Counted from the stretch's first letter, positions 28,297 to 38,849 are shown. The stretch is 64,000 nt of DNA from Flavobacterium sp. UBA5153 (GCA_002413745.1 DHXP01000025.1:26908-90907); one strand, 5' to 3'. Numbers and translations are program-made. Notes: generated from the letters alone by a model not told the origin.

Positions 28297-29580
28297 TTAA
28301 ACCACCTCGAGGTAGAGCGCAGAGGTACAGGAACATAGATAATTGTTGACTATGTATTTTTCAGGATTGCATAAAAAGTTGGGAATTTGCGGTTTTCCAG
28401 AAATATGCGCTGCGGATGATGAAAATTTAAGCATAACGGGATCGGCATCTCCCTCACGAATGTCTTGTTTTTCTCGCCTTAGACCAGAAATGTCAAATGG
28501 CATAGAACCAAAAGTCTCGCATTCTGGAATATCTGCGGAGGCGTATAAATCGATAAGATTTCCGGGAGATCCATGGGCTTGAAGTCGAGTTTTGAAATTT
28601 TTAAAGTGTGCCCAATTCGTCCAGGGTTTATCAAAACGGTTCAATAATAAATCGGATAGGGTTTCCCGATAATCGCTTTTAATTCTATTATCAACTTCAT
28701 TATCCGTTTTGCTTAACAATTTCGGCAACTGTTTTTTAAGATCATATCCTCTTCTGCTTTCAAATTCGGTGAAGAATTGAGGCGTAAAATCGGTATCATA
28801 GACTTCATAACTATCATTAAAAATGGAACGTATTTTTCCTTTAAAACCTTTGAATGCTTTGTCAAATGGAACCACATAAGTATTAAGTGCTTCTTCCGAA
28901 TAATGATCTAAAGTGTAGCCTTTGCCTCCTGGCGCTGCGCGTTTTACTTGCTGTCCTGTTTTGCCACTGAAAACAGCATAAAGTGTATATGCTGTTTTTT
29001 TGGCTTTCCATTTTAAAAGTGTTCCGTCCAATTGATCCGTTAGGTCAATATAAGAACCATTGGCGCCATATCCCACAACATACAAAAGTTGGGCTGGTAC
29101 TTTTTCTTTCGTACTATCTAATTTGATTTCCTGAATTATTTTTGCCCCTTTTTTTACGCTGTATTTTTCTACCACCAGTTTCGTGGCGGCATAAGGCAAG
29201 CTTACTTGAGGCCCACCATAAGGCCATCCCGTACCCAGCACCATATCAACTTGCATACCAGTACTATCAGCTATATGAATTGTATAATCCAACATTTCCA
29301 TCCACTTTGGAGAGAGGTAATCAATAAAATTATTTTCTTCTCCTTTTACGCCATAAATTGGCGTTATTTCAACACCTCCTATTCCAGATTTATGAAAATC
29401 TAAAAGACTTTTTTTAAGATTTGGCTTATCAACAGCGCTGCCCATCCACCACCAGCGAGCCCAGGGTTGATTTGTATTGGTTATTTCTGGCCATGGGGAA
29501 GGTGCTATTTCTTGTGCCGAAGATTCAAAAGAAAAGAAAATACCTATAATTAAAAGGGCGTAATATTTTTTTAGTTTCAT
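28297..29580 (-). pseudogene. Truncated duplicate of the GH106 gene
   Basis: The first 397 residues are nearly identical to the full-length GH106 at 19622-22363, including the signal peptide region and PWARWWWMGSAVDKP. After SGKP the homology stops, and an unrelated 30-residue tail (QIPNFLCNPEKYIV...) runs to the stop. More than half of the catalytic protein is missing, so it should be inactive. It converges on the esterase-GH43 gene, with ends 10 bases apart. Its ATG overlaps the stop of the duplicated PL22 gene by one base. Confidence 0.9.
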
Positions 29581-31150
29581 TATTGTAAATTATTGTAATG
29601 ATTTATTTCTACGGCATAGACCTGAACATTTCCCTCAAAATTTGCGCGAAAAATAATCCATTTCCCGTCTGGAGAAAAATGCACATTGGGCTCCAGTTTG
29701 TAATTATGATTTTTCATATTCACTAACTTTTCGGAAACAAAGTGATCTCCATCAGGCACAAAATGATAAATCCATCGACCATCTTTAGCATGGGCAACCT
29801 GCCCGTCATCTCCACCATCTCCAGCAAAGGATTTCAAATCTGGTGCTATGTTGTAATGAATAGACCATTCATCGCGTTTTAATGCATATCGTTTTTCCTC
29901 TCCATTTTCTAAATTTTTACCTGCTAAATAAAAAGTTTCTCCTCTGGGAATTTGAAGATCAAACCAAATTGTCTTACCGTCTGGACTGAAAAACTCATGG
30001 CCAGCAATTTCCCTGTCGACCGTTCTTTTATGAATTAGTTTTTGTTTTTTTGTGTCAATGTCAATATTCCATATTCTATCTACCTTATGCCAAGGGCCTT
30101 CATGGCAATACATAAATAATTTAGGATTGGTTGGAGAAAATTGCTCATGATTCAACCAAGCATTTTCGGAAAACAATTTTTTTAAATTTCCTGTAGCCAC
30201 ATCAATTGTAATCAAAGTGCGCTCCAGTTTTGCATCATATATTCTATCGAAAAAATCTTTTTTCTCTGGGTATTTTTTCACTATCTCTTGTTCTTCTTTT
30301 GAAGATATGACTCCGCCAAGCATTGTTTCGTCAGCATTTAAGGTAGCTATCGACCCCATTCTGTCAGTTGGGAATTTAAAGATAAAAGTCGTTTTGTGTG
30401 TGTCAATATGTGTCGAAAAAATACTGTCATTTATTCGATAATACACTTTTCTTGTTTTAACGCCTACAATTTCACCACTTTTTTCGCCAGATTTATTCGT
30501 GATTTGAACGATACTCTTTGATTTTAGATCAACAGTGAATAGTTGTGTCCCATTAGGCGTACTCCCATAAAATACCATTAGCCATCCCTTTTTGTCCTTG
30601 GTTGGTAAAAAAGGATTATTATGAAAATAAAAACTTTTATTTTCACCTTCTCTATCAATCAACTTCTCTATTTTATGACCTGTAGACGCATCTACCCAAA
30701 CTTTAGAAACCGAACTTTCTTTAGCCGTTTCCAAAATTGGAATCTTGTTCTCTTTGCGAATAATTTTGGCATTATAACTAGTAGTGCTTTGTTTTTCCTT
30801 ACATGAAAAACATAGAAAAATTATAATAACCACCAACACTTTGTGAATTTTCATTTGCTACTTTAATAAAAAGGTTTAAAACTAATTTTTATGTGAAAAT
30901 AGAACTTATCCTTTGAATTACCATCCTGTAGCATCCTGCTTTTATTTTTGTAAACTTGTCCGTTAAATTGCCTATAACTCATTTTATAAATAATTAACTC
31001 AATCAATAACAAGTTCTTACGTGGTTTTTTAAAATGGCTTACTATTCAATCTGTAATAGAAACCCGTTTGGATAATTCTGTAAAAAATCATCCTCTATTC
31101 GATGATGTACCTCTAAAAGAAGTGCTTTGACATTACCTATCTAACGGATT
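28390..31150 (-). repeat. Inverted duplication, arm 2
   Basis: Reverse-oriented copy of 18053-20820. It contains the second leader, the second PL22-like gene and the first 397 codons of GH106. The leader ends near the reverse complement of AATCCGTT at 31142-31150. The gene order relative to the shared part is identical. Confidence 0.92.
29580..30854 (-). CDS. Oligogalacturonate lyase-like protein (PL22 family), copy 2
   Basis: A 424-residue near-duplicate of the protein at 18350-19618, with the same lipoprotein signal and beta-propeller body. The histidine-containing stretches FMYCHEGPWHKVDRIW and IAGHEFFSPDGKTIWF are kept. Differences concentrate at the N-terminal 60 residues (for example NAKIIRKENKIPILETAKES in place of the copy 1 stretch) and at the C-terminus (INHYNNLQ). 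It is intact and probably functional. It reads away from the SusC gene and towards the truncated GH106. Confidence 0.85.
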   Translation of the reverse strand: MKIHKVLVVIIIFLCFSCKEKQSTTSYNAKIIRKENKIPILETAKESSVSKVWVDASTGHKIEKLIDREGENKSFYFHNNPFLPTKDKKGWLMVFYGSTPNGTQLFTVDLKSKSIVQITNKSGEKSGEIVGVKTRKVYYRINDSIFSTHIDTHKTTFIFKFPTDRMGSIATLNADETMLGGVISSKEEQEIVKKYPEKKDFFDRIYDAKLERTLITIDVATGNLKKLFSENAWLNHEQFSPTNPKLFMYCHEGPWHKVDRIWNIDIDTKKQKLIHKRTVDREIAGHEFFSPDGKTIWFDLQIPRGETFYLAGKNLENGEEKRYALKRDEWSIHYNIAPDLKSFAGDGGDDGQVAHAKDGRWIYHFVPDGDHFVSEKLVNMKNHNYKLEPNVHFSPDGKWIIFRANFEGNVQVYAVEINHYNNLQ

Positions 31151-31793
31151 ACATTTAGTTTTATCTACTTTATGTGCAGTATGGTGTATTATTTAGAACT
31201 ATCTTTTTTCTATATGACAAAAAATATCTGTAACAACATCGTCTTTGAAACTAATCCAGTTTCAATTTTTGAATTTATGATTCCAGATTTTAAATTACGA
31301 ATAACTTTTTTTGGTAAATATCCAACCTTCTTAATCTATTATGAATTTAAATCTTAGTCTACAACTGTTTTCGAGAAGTATTCCAATTTAGATTTTTTGG
31401 TTTAAGAATACATAAATTAAAATACGGTGCTTCCGGTGTTTTTCTAATCAATTAAATCCGCCTGCGATATATTGTACGGTATCTAAACCTGTTTTATTTT
31501 AAAACACCTTCTATTCCATTTGGCTGAAACCATGATGACTTGTTGGTTCATAAATCATTTGAAATAAGCGATTTTTTTATTGAAAATATAAAAAAAAATC
31601 ATATTTTTTTTACACATAGAAATATATATGTTAAAAAAACAAAAATAAAAACAAAAAATTACGCTAATTCAAAGAGGCTAATATGCTTAAATACAGCTGT
31701 TTAATGAAATAAAAAGTGCTTTTTATTCAAAAAAAAATAGAATACTAAAAAACCAACAGGGTAGAGCAGGATAGTTAGTACCTCTCTTATAAA
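31151..31793. other. AT-rich gene-free stretch between the duplication and SusC
   Basis: About 640 bases with no convincing gene. Short open frames are interrupted and resemble nothing that I recognise. It may hold decayed mobile-element sequence on either strand. The last part is extremely rich in A and T and precedes the SusC promoter region. Confidence 0.5.
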
Positions 31794-31801
31794 TAGATTT
31801 G
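31794..31801 (+). promoter_or_regulatory. Possible -7 element of the susC-like gene
   Basis: TAGATTTG fits the Bacteroidota -7 consensus TAnnTTTG and lies 33 bases before the SusC start codon. No good -33 TTG was found at the expected spacing, so this is weak. Confidence 0.35.
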
Positions 31802-31833
31802 TTAGACTATTAATAACTAAATTTAATCTTTTT

Positions 31834-34800
31834 ATGAAAAACAAATTTACTCTTTTGTTGATTATAACCATGTTTACTTTAATGTACACATCGGGTTATG
31901 CACAGGATAAAGTGGTAAAAGGAAAAATCACTGATCCTTCAGGATTACCTTTACCAGGGGCAAACGTAATTATTAAAGGCACACAGAGAGGAACAAGTAC
32001 TGATTTTGACGGTAAGTACAGTATCTCTGCATCCACTGGGGAAACACTGGTGTTTTCCTATTTGGCCTTTAAAACTGTAGAGCAAGTTATAGGTAGCGCT
32101 AGCTCTTATAACATTGCCATGAAATCTGACAATGATCTTCTTGATGAAGTTGTAGTAATAGGTTATGGAACACAAAAGAAAAAACTGACAACAGGATCAC
32201 TATCATCCATTAAAACCGACAACTTTGTTGAGAGACCTATTTCAAGACTTGATCAGGGTATGATCGGCCAGATTGCAGGGGTTAGGGTAAAACAAACAAC
32301 AGGCTTACCTGGTCAACCTTTTAGTGTCGAAATTAGAGGTGCAGGATCTATTACTGCCGGAAATGAACCTTTGTATGTAGTCGACGGATTTCCTATTCAT
32401 ACTGAGGGATCAAATACTGTTGGTGGATTTTCGAATGGTAGTCCTCTAGACAATATGAACCCTAATGATATTGCATCTGTTGAAGTCTTAAAGGATGCAG
32501 CAGCGGCAGCTATTTATGGTTCAAGAGCTTCAAATGGAGTAGTTTTAATTACTACCAAAAGAGGTAAAACAGGAAAAGCAAAATTTACTTTTAATACCTA
32601 CTCAGGTTTAAATAAGGAAGTAAAAAGAGTTGATGTTTTAAATGCCGACCAATGGATAACAAGAGCCAAAACAGTTATCGATACTCAATGGATAACTTCG
32701 GGTATACCTGGGGCTTTAGCTAGTCAAACTGTTGATGAGCGTGTAGCACTATATAATCAATACAAAACACCACTTGCTGCTGGCACGTATAATACTTCTT
32801 ATATGTATGACCCAAGATGGGATATGCCTGGTCACCCAGGATTAGATTACATCAACTGGCAAGATAAAATATTCCGTCAAGGACAATTTAATAATTATCA
32901 ATTATCAGCCTCTGGAGCTACTGATGCTGTTAATTATTATGTGTCTGGAAGTTACCAAAAGAATAAAGGGTATATTATTGGTACTGATTATTCTTTATTT
33001 TCCGCAAGAGCCAATATTGACATCAAATTATCGGATAATCTTAAAATAGGAATTAATATAGCGCCTTCTTACTCTATAAAAGATGACCCGGGAATTGAAG
33101 GAAAAGACAACATATTACACAAAGCACTTTCAGCAACTCCTATTTTTGAAAGCGCAGCTAATGATGCGGGAGAACAATATACCGTAAGATATAATTGGGG
33201 AAGCAGTACAACAAGTATGCTTAATTTATTAGCTAGAAAAGGAAAGAACTCTATGTACAGAAACCTTATTTCATCCTACGTGAGCTATAAAATCATTGAT
33301 GGTTTAACAGCCAAGAGTACCATAAATTTTGACAATACAGACAATACAACTGAAAATTATTCTCCAAACGCTCTCTTAACAGGCATCACTGGAGCGTATA
33401 GAACTTATAGGAGACAAAACATAGTAAATGAAAATACTTTAAATTACAATAAGTCATTTAAAGACCATAATTTCACGGTACTTCTTGGCCAGTCCTTTAG
33501 TTCTTATCAAATCACAAGTTCTACTCTTAATTCGGGTAATCTCTATAGTAATTTTTCTGTAGAAACTTTGCCAGTAGGATCGACAGGTTTTACCAATTCA
33601 GAAAAAAACACTTTGCTTTCTTATTTTGGAAGAGTGCAATATGATTACAAAGAAAAATACCTGCTATCTGCCAGTATTAGACGTGATGGTTCATCAAAAT
33701 TTGGATTTGAACAAAGATGGGGAGTTTTCCCTTCGGTATCATTGGGATGGAGAGTTACGCAAGAAGATTTTATGAAGAAGGTCGATTGGATTAACGATTT
33801 AAAACTTAGAGCGAGTGCAGGTATAAATGGAAGCAATAATATTGGTAATTATGCGTCAATTCCGGTACTTGGCAGTTATAATTATGCTCTAGGGGGAGCT
33901 ACTGGTATAGGACAAGGAGTTTCATCAATTCCTAACTCTAAATTGCACTGGGAAGAATCAAAAAGTATCGATTTTGGGGTAGATTTTTCGCTTTTAAAAA
34001 GCAGAATTTCAGGAACATTTGAAGTTTACAGAAAAGAAAATAGTGAATTATTACTACAAGTTCCTGCGCCAGCTGCATCTGGATTTACCAGTTATCTTTC
34101 TAATATTGGAAGGGTTTTAAATCAAGGATGGGAGTTTGAATTGAACTCTGTTAATGTTTCCAGTAAAAACTTTCAATGGAAAACCTCTGCTAACATTAGC
34201 CACAACGAAAATAAAGTTTTAGCGTTAGGGCCTGGTCAAGACAAAATTGAAATTTCTTCGAGTTTTAGTGACCCATTTATGAAACTGGAAGTAGGTAAAC
34301 CAATGTATACCATATTTACTGTAGTTCAAGATGGCGTTATTACACAAGCGGATATAGATAAAGGGGGTACTACTTATGGTGGAAAACCTTTAGTTTTAGG
34401 AGATCCAAGGTATATTGATCAAAATGGAGATAAAAAGATTACTACTGATGATCGTGTTGATGTTGGTAATCCTTCACCAAAATATACTTGGGGTATCACC
34501 AATACTTTTAAGTACAAAGAATTTGATTTAAATATTTTAGTTCAAGGACAAAATGGAGGTTATGTGTATGGATTAATAGGAAGAGCTATTGATCGTACGG
34601 GAATGGCCTATGCAGAAAACACTATTAATGTTGATCCTGCCGTAAGAGGAAACTGGAAAACTAATTTCGGCTTTGTAGCTAATACGGATTGGTTGTATAA
34701 ATCAGATTACATAAGTATTAGAAATATAACATTGGGTTATAATCTATCTAAGGCTTTAAAATCTTTATCCAGAGTTGACAATGCAAGACTATACGTAAGC

Positions 34801-34962
34801 GGCGAAAACTGGTTCTATTGGGATAAATATAAAGTAGGATACAACCCGGAAGCTGTCAATACTTCGGGAAGTAGTGATGGTAGATTCCCGCTTCCTGTCG
34901 ATTATGGAGGAGCCCCTTTGGCTAGATCAATAGTTTTAGGACTTAATATTAATTTTAATTAA
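31834..34962 (+). CDS. SusC/RagA-family TonB-dependent outer-membrane transporter
   Basis: A 1042-residue outer-membrane protein. The signal peptide is followed by a carboxypeptidase-regulatory-like domain (GKITDPSGLPLPGANVIIKG), the SusC linker LLDEVVVIGYGTQKKKLTTG, the plug (EIRGAGSITAGNEPLYVVDG, SVEVLKDAAAAAIYGSRAS) and a 22-strand barrel. The protein imports large oligosaccharides using TonB energy, with the SusD partner as lid. The SusD gene follows after six bases. Given the neighbouring enzymes, the likely cargo is a pectin fragment such as rhamnogalacturonan; this is inference. Confidence 0.96.
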   Translation: MKNKFTLLLIITMFTLMYTSGYAQDKVVKGKITDPSGLPLPGANVIIKGTQRGTSTDFDGKYSISASTGETLVFSYLAFKTVEQVIGSASSYNIAMKSDNDLLDEVVVIGYGTQKKKLTTGSLSSIKTDNFVERPISRLDQGMIGQIAGVRVKQTTGLPGQPFSVEIRGAGSITAGNEPLYVVDGFPIHTEGSNTVGGFSNGSPLDNMNPNDIASVEVLKDAAAAAIYGSRASNGVVLITTKRGKTGKAKFTFNTYSGLNKEVKRVDVLNADQWITRAKTVIDTQWITSGIPGALASQTVDERVALYNQYKTPLAAGTYNTSYMYDPRWDMPGHPGLDYINWQDKIFRQGQFNNYQLSASGATDAVNYYVSGSYQKNKGYIIGTDYSLFSARANIDIKLSDNLKIGINIAPSYSIKDDPGIEGKDNILHKALSATPIFESAANDAGEQYTVRYNWGSSTTSMLNLLARKGKNSMYRNLISSYVSYKIIDGLTAKSTINFDNTDNTTENYSPNALLTGITGAYRTYRRQNIVNENTLNYNKSFKDHNFTVLLGQSFSSYQITSSTLNSGNLYSNFSVETLPVGSTGFTNSEKNTLLSYFGRVQYDYKEKYLLSASIRRDGSSKFGFEQRWGVFPSVSLGWRVTQEDFMKKVDWINDLKLRASAGINGSNNIGNYASIPVLGSYNYALGGATGIGQGVSSIPNSKLHWEESKSIDFGVDFSLLKSRISGTFEVYRKENSELLLQVPAPAASGFTSYLSNIGRVLNQGWEFELNSVNVSSKNFQWKTSANISHNENKVLALGPGQDKIEISSSFSDPFMKLEVGKPMYTIFTVVQDGVITQADIDKGGTTYGGKPLVLGDPRYIDQNGDKKITTDDRVDVGNPSPKYTWGITNTFKYKEFDLNILVQGQNGGYVYGLIGRAIDRTGMAYAENTINVDPAVRGNWKTNFGFVANTDWLYKSDYISIRNITLGYNLSKALKSLSRVDNARLYVSGENWFYWDKYKVGYNPEAVNTSGSSDGRFPLPVDYGGAPLARSIVLGLNINFN

Positions 34963-34968
34963 AATAAA

Positions 34969-36501
34969 ATGAAGAAATATATTTATTTAGCAGCAAATAT
35001 TTTTATATTATTTGTTCTGGTATCTTGTGATAGTGAATTGAACCAACTTCCATTGTCTCAGGGAACTGCCGAGACTTTTTACACTACACCGAATGATTTT
35101 ATTCAGGCTAGAAATGCAACCTATTCTGTCGCATTTCATGGGCTTGGTACTTATGGTTATGCCAATAGAATTTTGAATTTAAGTGAAACGAGATCCGATA
35201 ATCTTTATGCGACCACCGATGCTTCAAGAGATTGGGAAGGTATCAATAATTTCGCCACTTCAATAAGCTCAAATTCTTATGTAACAGAGGCCTATATAAG
35301 TAATTATAATGCTATTTTTAAAGCGAATCAGTTATTGGAAAAATTACAAGAAAAAGGCGGTGTTTTTACGAATGCTGCCGACAAAAGTAGTATGGTAGCC
35401 GAGGCTCGTTTTCTTAGAGCATTCTGTTATTTTGACCTAATAAGATGGTTTGGCAGAGTTCCATTAATAGACAAAACATTATCCCCTCAGGAGGTTTCCA
35501 CAATTGGCAGGTCACCTGTTGCAGATATTTATAAATTAATTATCTCTGACTTGGAAGCAGCAATACCAGATCTTGCTCCTTCTTATGCAGCAGCCGATTT
35601 TGGAAGAGTTACTAAATATGGTGCAAAAGGGATATTAGCATTGGTATATATGACTCGTTCCAGTCCAACTTATGGCATAGATGGAGCCACTTTAGGATTA
35701 AATGAATGGGATAAAGCGTATCAACAATTAAATGACATTAAGAGTAGTGGTTTGTATGTCTTTGGAGCAGATTATGCAACCATCTTTAAAACGGAAGGAA
35801 TTACGAATAAAGAAAATGTTTTGGTTATTCCTTATACCCAAAACACCGGAAATGGTGTAGGAGGAAATTTCATGGTTGAAGTTGGATATGAGCCTTATTT
35901 TTGGTCGGTGGGTGTAACGGCAAATCAAGGATCTCTTGAAGCAAGACCAATTTCAACTGGATTTAGAGCAATGTTTAATGTAGCTGACAAAAGAGCTATA
36001 TTTGGTATTGCGACCAGTTATACTGTGGCTTCAGGAACCTATAAAGGGTCTTATACGCTACCTGTTTTCAAAAAATACATTGATTTTAGTAGATATGGAA
36101 AAGATAGACAGGACTGGGGTGTAGATTTTATGGTAACGCGATATACCGATGTATTAATGATGATGGCTGAATGTACGCTACACGGAGGAGGAGGTACTCA
36201 AGCAGATGTAGATAAAATTGTGAATGATGTGAGAGGGAGAGCAGGTTTAGCTAAAGATGCCGCAAATATAACTTTACCTCAATTATTCGACGAAAGAAGA
36301 AAAGAATTCTTTTCTGAAGGGACAAGATGGTTTGACTTAATTAGATCAGGTGATGCCTTGATTATTATGAATGCTTGGAAAACTGCAGAAGATCTTTCAA
36401 AAAGTATAGGTACTATTGATAAAAACTCTTTATTGTACCCAATTCCTAGTCAAGAAATATTAGCATTACCGGGTCTATACGATCAAAACCCTGGCTATTA
36501 G
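34969..36501 (+). CDS. SusD/RagB-family nutrient-binding outer-membrane lipoprotein
   Basis: A 510-residue lipoprotein with lipobox LVSC (FILFVLVSCDSELNQLP). The SusD fold shows helices rich in TPR-like residues (AEARFLRAFCYFDLIRWFGR) and the family C-terminal stretch FDERRKEFFSEGTRWFDLIRSG plus YPIPSQEI. It forms the surface lid on the SusC channel and binds the glycan. Co-transcribed with SusC. A strong terminator lies 35 bases after the stop. Confidence 0.95.
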   Translation: MKKYIYLAANIFILFVLVSCDSELNQLPLSQGTAETFYTTPNDFIQARNATYSVAFHGLGTYGYANRILNLSETRSDNLYATTDASRDWEGINNFATSISSNSYVTEAYISNYNAIFKANQLLEKLQEKGGVFTNAADKSSMVAEARFLRAFCYFDLIRWFGRVPLIDKTLSPQEVSTIGRSPVADIYKLIISDLEAAIPDLAPSYAAADFGRVTKYGAKGILALVYMTRSSPTYGIDGATLGLNEWDKAYQQLNDIKSSGLYVFGADYATIFKTEGITNKENVLVIPYTQNTGNGVGGNFMVEVGYEPYFWSVGVTANQGSLEARPISTGFRAMFNVADKRAIFGIATSYTVASGTYKGSYTLPVFKKYIDFSRYGKDRQDWGVDFMVTRYTDVLMMMAECTLHGGGGTQADVDKIVNDVRGRAGLAKDAANITLPQLFDERRKEFFSEGTRWFDLIRSGDALIIMNAWKTAEDLSKSIGTIDKNSLLYPIPSQEILALPGLYDQNPGY

Positions 36502-36535
36502 TACAACCAAGCCTAATCTTTAATATCATTTTAAA

Positions 36536-36570
36536 AACTGCCCGAAAGTAATTTTCGGGCAGTTTTTTTA
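36536..36570 (+). terminator. Rho-independent terminator after SusD
   Basis: A 12-bp stem AACTGCCCGAAA / TTTCGGGCAGTT with a short loop (36536-36564), followed by seven T residues. It ends the SusC/SusD operon. Confidence 0.92.
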
Positions 36571-36729
36571 TTTATAATGTTGATTTTAGCACTAAATACA
36601 ATGAATAGGCAAACCGTTTTCAGGTTTCATTCTGTTCATCAACAAGAACTTTCAGCTCACATAATCAATTATTTATCCTTATACACAAATATTCGAAGAA
36701 TTTGCTGACTGTCAACTATGTACAAATTA

Positions 36730-36758
36730 AAAGAGCTGTCCATTATGAACAGCTCTTT
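36730..36758 (-). terminator. Terminator after pckA
   Basis: AAAGAGCTGT...ACAGCTCTTT stem of about 10 bp with a 9-base loop, 23 bases beyond the stop of pckA on the minus strand; T-rich on that strand. It could also act in the other direction. Confidence 0.75.
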
Positions 36759-36780
36759 CCCTTTTTGAATTATAATTAAC

Positions 36781-38382
36781 TTAGTCTAATGGCGCACCTT
36801 CCATAATTTCGGTATTGGCAAATGCTGAAAATTTCGCAAAATTAGCCTTGAATTTTTGTGCTAATTCTACCGCTTTTATATTGTATAATTTGGGATTGTC
36901 CCAGGTGTTTTCAGGATTCAATATCTCATCTGGAACATTTGGGCAAGATTGTGGTTCTGCAATTCCAAAAACGGTGTGATTTATATAATTTACATTGTCT
37001 AATTCTCCGTTTAACGCAGCAGTAATCATTGCTCGAGTGTATTTCAGTTTCATACGACTTCCTGTTCCATAAGGTCCGCCAGTCCAACCAGTGTTGATGA
37101 GCCAAACTTTTACATTGGCATCTTTCATTTTTTTGCTTAACATTTCAGCGTATTTTGTTGGATGCAAAGACATAAATGGTGCACCAAAACAAGCCGAAAA
37201 ATTGGGTTGAGGTTCTGTAACTCCGGCTTCGGTTCCGGCAACTTTTGCAGTGTAACCGGAAATAAAATGATAAGCAGCTTGTCCCGGTGTCAGTTTTGAA
37301 ATTGGAGGCAAAATCCCAAAAGAATCGGCTGTTAGGAAGAATATATTCTTAGGATTTTGTCCAATCGAACCCTTTTGAATATTATCTATATGATAAATCG
37401 GATAACTCACTCTAGTGTTTGGTGTTATGGAAACGTCTTCATAATCCACTTCGTTTGTTCCTTTTTTGAAAACAACATTTTCCAAAACAGCCCCTTTTTT
37501 TATGGCTCTAAAAATATCGGGTTCGTTTTCGTCAGTTAGATTAATCACTTTTGCATAGCATCCTCCTTCGAAATTGAAAACGGTATTTTCATTCGTCCAG
37601 CCGTGTTCGTCGTCTCCAATGAGTTTTCGAGCAGGATCGGCAGACAAAGTTGTTTTCCCTGTTCCTGATAATCCAAAGAAAATGGCAGTATCGCCTTCAT
37701 CACCCACATTGGCACTGCAATGCATTGGCAACGTATTTTTGAAAACTGGCATAATGAAATTCAATGCCGAAAAGATTCCTTTTTTCATTTCGCCCGTATA
37801 ACCAGTTCCGCCAATAAGTGCAATTTTTCTGGTGAAATCCAAGATGGCAAAATTGCCTTGGCGCGTCCCATCAACTTCTGGATTTGCCATAAAACTTGGA
37901 ACACAAATCAAAGTCCATTCGGGAGTGAAATTTTCCAGTTCTTCTGTTTCGGGTCTCAAAAACATATTGAGACAAAAAAGGTTTGCCCAAGCGGTTTCGG
38001 TGACAACGCGTACATTGAGTCTGTAATTCGAATCCGCACAAACATAAGAGTCTCTTACGAAAACTTCTTTTTCGGACAGATAAGAGGTGACTTTATTATA
38101 CAATTTTTCAAAAGCTTCTGGTTCGAAAGGGATATTGACATTTCCCCACCAAACTTTGTCTTCGGTAATGCTGTCTTTTACAATAAATCGATCTTGTGGC
38201 GAACGCCCCGTAAATTCGCCGGTATTAATGGCTAAAGCTCCAGTCGAATTTTCGGTTCCCTGTCCAGATTGCAAAGTTATTGCGTGTAACTCTTCGGCCG
38301 ATAATTGGTAATGAATTTTTGAATTTTCGATTCCCAAATTTTTTAACGAAATCGATTTCGTATATAAGACGTAGTTGTCCAT
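36781..38382 (-). CDS. pckA: Phosphoenolpyruvate carboxykinase (ATP)
   Basis: Converts oxaloacetate and ATP to PEP, CO2 and ADP, the first step of gluconeogenesis. The 533-residue protein is of family length and has FTGRSPQDRFIVKD (near residue 50), the metal-binding MHCSANVG segment, the P-loop GLSGTGKTTLSAD and the kinase-2-like GDDEHGW. RVSYPIYHIDN and the C-terminal INTGWTGGPYGTGSRMKLKYTRA are also typical. It is transcribed alone between terminator-like sequences. The enzyme would matter for growth on amino acids or pectin-derived pyruvate. Confidence 0.98.
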   Translation of the reverse strand: MDNYVLYTKSISLKNLGIENSKIHYQLSAEELHAITLQSGQGTENSTGALAINTGEFTGRSPQDRFIVKDSITEDKVWWGNVNIPFEPEAFEKLYNKVTSYLSEKEVFVRDSYVCADSNYRLNVRVVTETAWANLFCLNMFLRPETEELENFTPEWTLICVPSFMANPEVDGTRQGNFAILDFTRKIALIGGTGYTGEMKKGIFSALNFIMPVFKNTLPMHCSANVGDEGDTAIFFGLSGTGKTTLSADPARKLIGDDEHGWTNENTVFNFEGGCYAKVINLTDENEPDIFRAIKKGAVLENVVFKKGTNEVDYEDVSITPNTRVSYPIYHIDNIQKGSIGQNPKNIFFLTADSFGILPPISKLTPGQAAYHFISGYTAKVAGTEAGVTEPQPNFSACFGAPFMSLHPTKYAEMLSKKMKDANVKVWLINTGWTGGPYGTGSRMKLKYTRAMITAALNGELDNVNYINHTVFGIAEPQSCPNVPDEILNPENTWDNPKLYNIKAVELAQKFKANFAKFSAFANTEIMEGAPLD

Positions 38383-38462
38383 AAATTTGTAGTTGTGGGA
38401 TTTAATTTATTCGGACGCAAAATTATAAATTAAATTGTGGACGGGATTTGTTTATAACAATT

Positions 38463-38849
38463 TTATGATTTTTTGTTAATATAATTTAATAATAATACCC
38501 CCCAAGCTAATATTAACAGCAATCCACCCAAAGGCGTTATGAATCCTATAATTTTAAAATCAAATGACGTAATGCTATTTGTCGCCAATAAATAAATGGA
38601 TCCAGAAAAGAAAATCACCCCAAAAACGACCAAATAATAAATTGTTTTCTTTGTTTTTTGGGATAGTCCACTTATCGTTCCGATGAACAATAAAAAGAAG
38701 GCGTGATACATTTGGTAGCGCACTCCTGTTTCGAAAGTCGAAAGTTCTTCGATGGATAAAACTTTTTTTAAGGCGTGCGCACCAAACGCACCTAAAATGA
38801 TTGCCAACATTCCGAAAATTGCTCCCGTAGAAATTATTTTTTTGTCCAT
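38463..38849 (-). CDS. DUF423 family small membrane protein
   Basis: A 128-residue protein starting at ATG 38849 (MDKKIISTGAIFGMLAIILG); an ORF start 14 codons upstream gives a non-conserved basic extension. It has four hydrophobic segments and the family stretches GAFGAHALKK and FETGVRYQMYHAFFLLFIG, characteristic of DUF423 (YwdK/YgdD-like). Its role is unknown. It is encoded on its own and reads away from the divergent saccharopine dehydrogenase-like gene. Confidence 0.92.
   Translation of the reverse strand: MDKKIISTGAIFGMLAIILGAFGAHALKKVLSIEELSTFETGVRYQMYHAFFLLFIGTISGLSQKTKKTIYYLVVFGVIFFSGSIYLLATNSITSFDFKIIGFITPLGGLLLILAWGVLLLNYINKKS

Noticed and set aside
31172-31357. Small plus-strand open frame between the duplication and SusC
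   Set aside because: No recognisable domain, no promoter or ribosome-binding context, and codon use resembles the surrounding AT-rich non-coding sequence.
37720-38235. 171-residue open frame opposite pckA
   Set aside because: It is antisense to a clear housekeeping gene; its composition is that of a shadow frame.
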